From the NCBI GenBank assembly GCA_964624585.1, contig CAZUXE010000027.1, positions 1-21,319 of the forward strand: a DNA stretch of 21,319 nucleotides, written 5' to 3'. Shown here piece after piece: positions 16,137 to 21,319 of this stretch (position 1 is its first letter; each line of letters opens with the position of its first letter). The translations under genes and the position numbers were made by a program. The stretch comes from CAZUXE01 sp964624585 (GTDB lineage: Bacteria > Hydrothermota > Tepidihabitantia > B3-TA06). Below the pieces are notes generated by a model, which had not been told where the DNA came from, did not search any database, and worked only from the letters and a program-made list of their open reading frames with translations.

Positions 16137-17670
16137 AGCTTAATGCAGCTCCTGCGCTTAAAAAGTTAAATATACCCAAATCGGGAACATCGGGGTCTAT
16201 GGCAGCCGAATAATTCCCGAATAAAGCCGTTGTAGTATTGGCTCTTACTGATAAATCCATTTGCAACCCCTTCCATCCCAATGTAGTAGATACTCCAAAG
16301 AATAACGCCGGTATTGTGTATATAGGCAACTCTTCTATTTTCGTTACCCTGTAGAATATAGCCTGACTAAACCTTAAAGGTATGTGCCAGTCGTAAACCT
16401 TACCCTTCCAGGTAGACAGCTTAACTGGAAAATTGTATCCAAAACCGCTCCCTAAAAGAACTTCACTAACGCCCTTTCCCCAGGTAGTTGAGCTTGTAAT
16501 TGTTGCATCAAGAATCCAATTGCCCGGCCTTGCGTTTATGCCGCCTCTAAAGGTTGTTCTGGGAGGCAAATTAAGCAATTCTTTTGATTCCGATTTCTTT
16601 TTTGTCCAATCGTTATAACCGAACACAATTTTCATTTTTCCTGATATAAGTCGCCTATCAACATCAAACTGAAGTTTATCTGTTTGAATGTCAAGAACGC
16701 GAGGTAAACCTCCTCTGGTTGAATATCCGTTTGCACTTCGTAATATACTTGCTCCCATATTTTGCTCTACAGAAACGCCCCAATCAAAATTCTTATTTCG
16801 CTTCTGTATACCAAAAATCATCCCAAGTTCATTTCCGTTCAGAATAGTAAAATATCTGTTAGAATACAATTCTCCGCCTTCAACAACAGCTGAAGCGGTT
16901 ATTCCAAGGTCCCATTCCGCTGATTCGGAATACACATTAGCCCCAGACGGCCTTAAAAGCGGAGTTAAGGTATCTGTATAATCAACCAAACCGTCATAAT
17001 GGGTAACCTTAAAGGAAAGACCGTAATTCACACCCTTATGTTCCGTAGCGAACATAAAATAATATGGGGTAGTTGATAACTTGGTATGGTTTTTCAATGC
17101 AAGCAGTCCCCCACCATCGCCGTAAAGCTCAATACGTATAGGAACTTGAATAAAGGTATCCTTCACAGGGATATACATATCGCGCATGGTATCTTTGAAT
17201 GAGTACCTTGCTGCAAAAGTCAGCTCACCCCTGGTATTCAAATCGCCAATAAACCTATCGCCTTGAAGATAAGCAAGCCCCATAACCATACCTTCTACCC
17301 TGACGGCAACGCCGGCTAAATACATTCCGCCTGTTTCCTCAGCGTATAAAGATATAGGCAAAGTCAACTTACCCACCTTAGGCATAGTGGTTTTGAGATT
17401 AAACTCCACTCCGCCTGTACGTCCGAATCCTGCCGATGCAACTGCAACAGCATTATCAACCAAGGCAAGGGAAGCCGGATTAATAACAGCTCCCTTCAAT
17501 TGATTTGCCGTACCTGGATTCTCATAGCCATAATCCATTATATACAGGTAAGGATCAACGTAATTATACGACAGCACGCCCGATATAACGGCATTTGTAT
17601 TTATTGAAAATGCTATTGTATCTCCTTCTATACTGCCTAAGGCGAGTAACAATATTAATGTCCACCCCAT
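16126..17670 (-). CDS. Predicted outer-membrane beta-barrel protein
   Basis: 514 residues of no firmly recognised family. A hydrophobic N terminus (about 1-16, MGWTLILLLALGSIEG) looks like a signal peptide, although it lacks the usual positive charge. The mature part has many alternating hydrophobic stretches typical of barrel strands and ends in ALSYGF, a terminal aromatic residue that fits the BamA-recognised beta-signal. The segment INPASLALVDNAVAVASAGF (63-82) recalls the NPAxLA motif of PorV/TraF/FadL-like barrels. It may be a porin or a secretion-linked barrel (inference). It is the first gene of an operon with the GltD-like gene (11-base overlap) and thiD, and has a near-leaderless promoter overlapped by a palindrome. 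Confidence 0.75.
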   Translation of the reverse strand: MGWTLILLLALGSIEGDTIAFSINTNAVISGVLSYNYVDPYLYIMDYGYENPGTANQLKGAVINPASLALVDNAVAVASAGFGRTGGVEFNLKTTMPKVGKLTLPISLYAEETGGMYLAGVAVRVEGMVMGLAYLQGDRFIGDLNTRGELTFAARYSFKDTMRDMYIPVKDTFIQVPIRIELYGDGGGLLALKNHTKLSTTPYYFMFATEHKGVNYGLSFKVTHYDGLVDYTDTLTPLLRPSGANVYSESAEWDLGITASAVVEGGELYSNRYFTILNGNELGMIFGIQKRNKNFDWGVSVEQNMGASILRSANGYSTRGGLPRVLDIQTDKLQFDVDRRLISGKMKIVFGYNDWTKKKSESKELLNLPPRTTFRGGINARPGNWILDATITSSTTWGKGVSEVLLGSGFGYNFPVKLSTWKGKVYDWHIPLRFSQAIFYRVTKIEELPIYTIPALFFGVSTTLGWKGLQMDLSVRANTTTALFGNYSAAIDPDVPDLGIFNFLSAGAALSYGF

Positions 17671-17679
17671 AATAGCTTT

Positions 17680-17707
17680 ATTATAGTTTCTTAAACTATA
17701 AAGTCAA
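17680..17707 (-). promoter_or_regulatory. Sigma70-like promoter of the beta-barrel gene (near-leaderless)
   Basis: On the minus strand TTGACT (17707-17702), a 16-base spacer and TATAAT (17685-17680) are followed after nine bases by the ATG at 17670. The predicted leader is about two to four bases and no Shine-Dalgarno is present. Confidence 0.7.
17681..17701. promoter_or_regulatory. 21-base palindrome filling the promoter spacer (operator candidate)
   Basis: TTATAGTTT-CTT-AAACTATAA is a perfect inverted repeat with 9-base arms and a 3-base centre. It runs from inside the -10 box to the base before the -35 box, so a bound dimeric regulator would block RNA polymerase. It is not followed by a T-run in the reading direction of any gene, so a terminator is unlikely. 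The 10-base sequence CTTAAACTAT from its right arm also occurs at 21-30, next to the -35 box of the channel gene, which is weak support for a shared regulator. Confidence 0.5.
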
Positions 17708-17726
17708 ATACAATAAAACAACTGCT

Positions 17727-17754
17727 TTGAAAGGATAAGTTACCGTGATATTAT
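17727..17754 (+). promoter_or_regulatory. Second plus-strand promoter upstream of holA, abutting a short ORF
   Basis: TTGAAA (17727-17732), a 16-base spacer and TATTAT (17749-17754). Six bases later comes an ATG (17761) that opens a 22-codon ORF. It could serve as a distal promoter of holA, as the promoter of a leaderless short ORF, or both. Confidence 0.4.
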
Positions 17755-17760
17755 AGGCTT

Positions 17761-17829
17761 ATGGAAATTTTCAAAAGCGTTATTCTTGACATCATAAGCA
17801 TAGTTCATATCATTGCAAATGGCTTATGA
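17761..17829 (+). CDS. Possible leaderless upstream short ORF (22 residues) before holA
   Basis: MEIFKSVILDIISIVHIIAN plus Gly-Leu, mostly hydrophobic after the first residues. The ATG lies six bases past a -10-like box, the same spacing class as the channel and holA starts, with no ribosome binding site. The stop codon TGA at 17827-17829 overlaps the start of holA in another frame, so translation could affect holA. The ORF covers the holA -35 and -10 boxes. It may equally be chance in AT-rich promoter DNA. Confidence 0.25.
   Translation: MEIFKSVILDIISIVHIIANGL
17786..17813 (+). promoter_or_regulatory. Sigma70-like promoter of holA (leaderless arrangement)
   Basis: TTGACA (17786-17791) matches the consensus; after 16 bases comes TATCAT (17808-17813), and five bases later the ATG at 17819. 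The expected transcription start falls on the start codon. No Shine-Dalgarno is present. Confidence 0.6.
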
Positions 17830-18859
17830 GAAATTGCTTAACACTATTAAAGAAGGGAAGTTACCTTCAATAATCCTCATCTGTTCTGAGGAAACATTCT
17901 TTGTTGAAGGAATTCTTAAAAGCCTTAGAAGCACTTACGCTGCCGCATCGCAATGGAGTTATGAAGTTGTTGACGCAATAACGCTTGACGCAGCTAAACT
18001 AACAGCATCGGCGGCAACCCTCTCCTTTGGAGGCGACACAAAATTAACCGTAATAAGAAATTCGCATAAATTAAAAAAAGATCAATTAGCCGCTCTGGAG
18101 AAAATCGCTGCCAATCCATCTACAGAAAGAAAACTGGTTTTACTTGCTGAAAAAACACTAAAACCAAGTGAATCGGTCTTAAAATGGGCCAAGGCTAACA
18201 AGGTTTCAGCGCTTCAATTAACTCACCCTAAACCAAAAGAAATAAAACCATGGTTACGAAAGCTGGTTGCATCTAAGGGATTCAAAATATCGGAACCCAC
18301 CCTTGAGTTCTTAATAGATTTATCAGGAACAAACCTTATGGGTATTTCCCAAATGGTTACAAAGATTGATTTGTATCGTGGAGACAAAAAAAATATAGAA
18401 TTGGAAGATGTTGAAGATTTACTTCACGATTCCTTTGAAAAAGGGGTCTATGAATGCGTAAATGCGGTATTTGCAAAAAATAGGAAAAAAGCCGCCACAG
18501 AATTTCACAGGGTTTTAAGATTTAACGCAAAGGAAGGTATTTCACAGATTGTTCGCAGCTTAATGAAGGAAGCTTTTACGCTAATGCGCTACATTGAGAT
18601 GCGTGAAAAAGGACTATCACGAGAAGAAATGGTCACGAAACTTAAATTAGGGGCAAGAAAGTGGCTGCTGAACAAGGAATATCCTAACAGGATAAAGAAA
18701 TGGACAAAAGAGAAACTGCACACCTTCCTGTTAAGACTGGCGGATGTTGACTTTAGCCTTAGGGTCACAGGTCGCGACGCTGAGACCATGCTTGAGCAAG
18801 TAATAATAGGCAATTTAGCTCCAACAAGTGTTGAGGAGTATGATGAAATATTCGTATAG
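17819..18859 (+). CDS. holA: DNA polymerase III subunit delta (HolA)
   Basis: 346 residues from the ATG at 17819, a normal length for the clamp-loader delta subunit that opens the sliding clamp during replication. The N terminus (PSIILICSEETFFVEGIL) fits the family's pattern of a hydrophobic strand before a conserved acidic-Phe segment. The stretch AATLSFGGDTKLTVIRNSHK matches the SLFG...RLVVV-type region, and LTHPKPKEIKPWLRKLVASK begins the middle domain. FLIDLSGTNLMGISQMVTKI resembles the helical segment with the usual GNDL-type motif. A TTG two codons earlier is possible but lies within the -10 box. The gene heads a two-gene unit with leuS, which begins before its stop codon. Confidence 0.92.
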   Translation: MAYEKLLNTIKEGKLPSIILICSEETFFVEGILKSLRSTYAAASQWSYEVVDAITLDAAKLTASAATLSFGGDTKLTVIRNSHKLKKDQLAALEKIAANPSTERKLVLLAEKTLKPSESVLKWAKANKVSALQLTHPKPKEIKPWLRKLVASKGFKISEPTLEFLIDLSGTNLMGISQMVTKIDLYRGDKKNIELEDVEDLLHDSFEKGVYECVNAVFAKNRKKAATEFHRVLRFNAKEGISQIVRSLMKEAFTLMRYIEMREKGLSREEMVTKLKLGARKWLLNKEYPNRIKKWTKEKLHTFLLRLADVDFSLRVTGRDAETMLEQVIIGNLAPTSVEEYDEIFV

Positions 18860-21296
18860 CGAAATTGAGAAGAAGTGGAAGAGGAAATGGCAGGAGTTAA
18901 AGTTACACGATACTCCTGAAAAACCAAAACGCAAGTTCTACATGCTTGAGATGTTCCTCTACCCCTCAGGAGATATACACATAGGACACTTTAGAAACTA
19001 CACAATAGGCGACTTTGTTTGGCGCTATAAACGGATGAGGGGCTACGATTTAATTCATCCCTTTGGATTCGACGCATTTGGCCTCCCTGCTGAAGAAGCC
19101 GCCATAAAGCGAAATACTTCTCCAAAAAAATGGACATATCAGAATATCAACACTTCAACTCAAACGCTCAAGGACTTAGGACTAAGCTATGATTGGACGC
19201 GTGAAGTTCGTACATGCGATCCTGACTTCTACAAGTGGACGCAGTGGATATTCATCAAGCTTTTTGAAAAAGGACTTGCTTACCGCGATACCTCATTCGT
19301 AAACTGGTGTCCCTCATGCAAAACAGTGCTGGCAAACGAACAAGTTGTAGGCGGTCAGTGCTGGCGATGCGACTCCACTGTGGAAAAAAAGGAGTTGGAG
19401 CAGTGGTATTTCAGAATAACGGAATACGCCCAGAAACTGCTTGATGGAATCAAAGAGCTGACTGAATGGCCGGAACCGATACGTATCATGCAGCGTAACT
19501 GGATAGGCCGAAGCCAGGGAGCTGAGTTAATTTTTGAGTTGAAAGACGATAGCGATATAAAATTGCCCGTTTTTACAACAAGACCCGATACCGTATATGG
19601 AGTAACCTACATGGCCATAGCCCCCGAGCATAAGCTTGTCAGCAAACTGCTGGAACGGATGCCGAACAAAGACAAAGTCGTTGAATACAGAAATAAAGCT
19701 ATGGGCAAAACAGAAATTGAACGCATGGCAGAGGATAAAGAAAAAGACGGCGTAGACACCGGTCTAAGGGTACGCAACCCATTCAACGGTGAAGATATAG
19801 AGCTTTGGGTAGCAGATTACGTACTGGCATCTTATGGAACAGGTATCGTAATGGCTGTTCCAGCGCATGACAAAAGAGATTTCGCTTTCGCCAAGAAGTA
19901 TAATATTCCAATAAAAATAGTTATTCAACCTAAAGACAACAAATTAACTCTTGAGCAAATGCAGGAAGCCTATGTGGAACCTGGAATAATGGTAAACTCC
20001 AAACAATTTGATGGAACTCCCTCAGAAGACGGCATCAGGAAAGTTGCCGAATATGCAGCCGAGCATGGCTTTGGCAAACCTGCAGTATCGTATAGATTAA
20101 GGGATTGGCTCATATCACGTCAACGTTATTGGGGAACCCCTATTCCCATAATCCATTGCGATGAATGTGGAATGGTTCCGGTACCTGATGAGGACTTACC
20201 AGTACTACTGCCGGATGAAAATAAAGTGGACTTCGTCCCCAAGGGACGTTCGCCCCTGGAATCGGTAACAGATTATATGGACGTTACTTGTCCTAAATGC
20301 GGCAAAACGGCAAAACGCGACGCAGATACAATGGATACCTTTGTAGATTCATCATGGTATCACCTACGATACGTTGATAATAGAAACGATAACGAGATAT
20401 TCCGTAAGTCAGAGGCTGAAAAATGGCTACCGATTGACCTTTATATAGGTGGTGACGAACATGCCACTGGACATCTTATATACTTCCGTTTCATCACCAT
20501 GTTTTTATACGACCTGGGTATCTGTCCAGTAAAAGAGCCTGTAAAAAAACTTTTCAACCACGGCATGGTTCTTGATGGAGATGGCGATGTTATGAGTAAG
20601 TCCAAAGGCAACGTTATTTCACCACGAGACCTAATGGAACGCATCGGTATTGACGCAGCACGGGTAGCTATGTTCTTCTTTGCTCCACCGGATAGAGAGG
20701 TGCTGTGGTCTGAAAAAAACGTGAAAGGTTCTAGTAGATTCCTAGAGCGTGTTTACACTGAAGGCATGGCCGCTTCTAAAATAGAGGCAAGGGAATATGA
20801 CTCGGATAAACTGGAAGAAGCTGAACTTGCCATCTACCGAGCAATTAACAAAACCGTCAAGCAGGTAACCGAAGACTGTGAACAGATGAGCTACAATACC
20901 GCAGTGGCACGGATGATGGAGTTCATGAATCTTTACGCGAATTCAAAAGCCAAAGATAGTCCGGTTGCAAGGGACGCCATGTGCAAACTTGCTCAAATTT
21001 TAGCGCCCTTTGCGCCGTTTATTGCAGAAGAACTTTGGGAAACCTTCGGACATGAGCAAAGCGTGTTCAGCTCACAATGGCCAGGCTATGATGAAAATGC
21101 GGTTGTTGAAGATATGGTGACCGTCATTGTACAGGTCAACGGCAAGCTACGCGGCAAGTTAGAGATGCCAAAGGATACACCGAAAGACAAGGTCATCGCA
21201 AAAGCACGCAAGATAGAAGTTGTAAAAAGTTACCTTAAAACTGAACCAAAAAAAATAATCTACGTACCAGCGAGACTTGTGAACTTCGTGCTTTAA
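18843..21296 (+). CDS. leuS: Leucyl-tRNA synthetase (LeuS)
   Basis: 817 residues, normal for bacterial LeuRS. A class I synthetase that charges tRNA-Leu. Seen: the HIGH motif as DIHIGHFRN (44-52); a Cys-rich zinc-type module WCPSCKTVL...CWRCD; the editing domain with TTRPDTVYGVTY; a second Cys-rich pair (CDECG and CPKCG) near the middle; and the KMSKS motif as VMSKSKGN (from residue 583). The C-terminal anticodon-binding part is complete and ends LVNFVL. The start is placed at the second ATG of ATGATG (18843), four bases behind AGGAG; the frame stays open to a GTG at 18828. It overlaps holA by 17 bases, so the two are probably co-transcribed. Confidence 0.97.
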   Translation: MKYSYSEIEKKWKRKWQELKLHDTPEKPKRKFYMLEMFLYPSGDIHIGHFRNYTIGDFVWRYKRMRGYDLIHPFGFDAFGLPAEEAAIKRNTSPKKWTYQNINTSTQTLKDLGLSYDWTREVRTCDPDFYKWTQWIFIKLFEKGLAYRDTSFVNWCPSCKTVLANEQVVGGQCWRCDSTVEKKELEQWYFRITEYAQKLLDGIKELTEWPEPIRIMQRNWIGRSQGAELIFELKDDSDIKLPVFTTRPDTVYGVTYMAIAPEHKLVSKLLERMPNKDKVVEYRNKAMGKTEIERMAEDKEKDGVDTGLRVRNPFNGEDIELWVADYVLASYGTGIVMAVPAHDKRDFAFAKKYNIPIKIVIQPKDNKLTLEQMQEAYVEPGIMVNSKQFDGTPSEDGIRKVAEYAAEHGFGKPAVSYRLRDWLISRQRYWGTPIPIIHCDECGMVPVPDEDLPVLLPDENKVDFVPKGRSPLESVTDYMDVTCPKCGKTAKRDADTMDTFVDSSWYHLRYVDNRNDNEIFRKSEAEKWLPIDLYIGGDEHATGHLIYFRFITMFLYDLGICPVKEPVKKLFNHGMVLDGDGDVMSKSKGNVISPRDLMERIGIDAARVAMFFFAPPDREVLWSEKNVKGSSRFLERVYTEGMAASKIEAREYDSDKLEEAELAIYRAINKTVKQVTEDCEQMSYNTAVARMMEFMNLYANSKAKDSPVARDAMCKLAQILAPFAPFIAEELWETFGHEQSVFSSQWPGYDENAVVEDMVTVIVQVNGKLRGKLEMPKDTPKDKVIAKARKIEVVKSYLKTEPKKIIYVPARLVNFVL

Positions 21297-21297
21297 C

Positions 21298-21303
21298 TTG
21301 ACA
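21298..21303 (+). promoter_or_regulatory. Possible -35 box of a gene beyond the window edge
   Basis: TTGACA two bases after the leuS stop codon matches the -35 boxes seen elsewhere. With the usual 16-base spacer the -10 box would start at 21320, just outside the window, so this cannot be confirmed here. Confidence 0.2.
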
Positions 21304-21319
21304 AAACACAGCCTTCATA

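Overview
This window looks like chromosomal DNA from an uncultured diderm (Gram-negative-type) bacterium, moderately AT-rich by eye. The diderm call rests on an outer-membrane beta-barrel protein with a signal peptide and a terminal aromatic beta-signal. IspH implies the MEP isoprenoid route, and the FtsB/DivIC-type protein and four-cysteine PurF are bacterial. The mix recalls candidate phyla near the FCB group, but that is only an impression; no rRNA or tRNA is present to place it. No CRISPR array, transposase or phage gene was found.

Layout. 1-1292 (+): a pentapeptide-repeat potassium-channel-like protein with its own promoter. 1348-7445 (-): a tight operon read glyA, eno, ftsB-like, purF, ispH-ubiA, with overlaps or gaps of at most 11 bases, driven by a promoter at 7473-7500. 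7576-9268 (-): thiE behind an AIR-synthase-superfamily gene that resembles ThiL, with a consensus promoter. 9380-13033 (-): one large restriction-modification gene. 13058-13488: an AT-rich gap. 13489-17670 (-): an operon of a beta-barrel protein, a membrane-anchored GltD-like flavoprotein and thiD. 17671-17818: a compact divergent control region. 17819-21296 (+): holA and leuS overlapping.

How the genes fit together. ThiD, the PurM/ThiL-like protein and ThiE cover the late pyrimidine and coupling steps of thiamine phosphate synthesis, and the restriction-modification gene sits between them. GlyA, enolase, PurF and IspH-UbiA form a housekeeping operon for one-carbon, glycolytic, purine and isoprenoid metabolism, with a divisome protein inside it. 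HolA and LeuS serve replication and translation.

The most interesting pattern is regulatory. Seven sigma70-like promoters can be read, six with a 16-base spacer. Four protein genes (the channel gene, the restriction-modification gene, the beta-barrel gene and holA) and one short ORF have a -10 box only 5-10 bases before the start codon and no Shine-Dalgarno sequence, so they appear to be transcribed as leaderless or near-leaderless mRNAs. The glyA and thi operons instead have ordinary leaders with strong ribosome binding sites. Other points of interest are the IspH-UbiA fusion, the membrane-anchored GltD-like protein, a perfect 9+9 palindrome filling one promoter spacer, and an insertion near the active site of GlyA.
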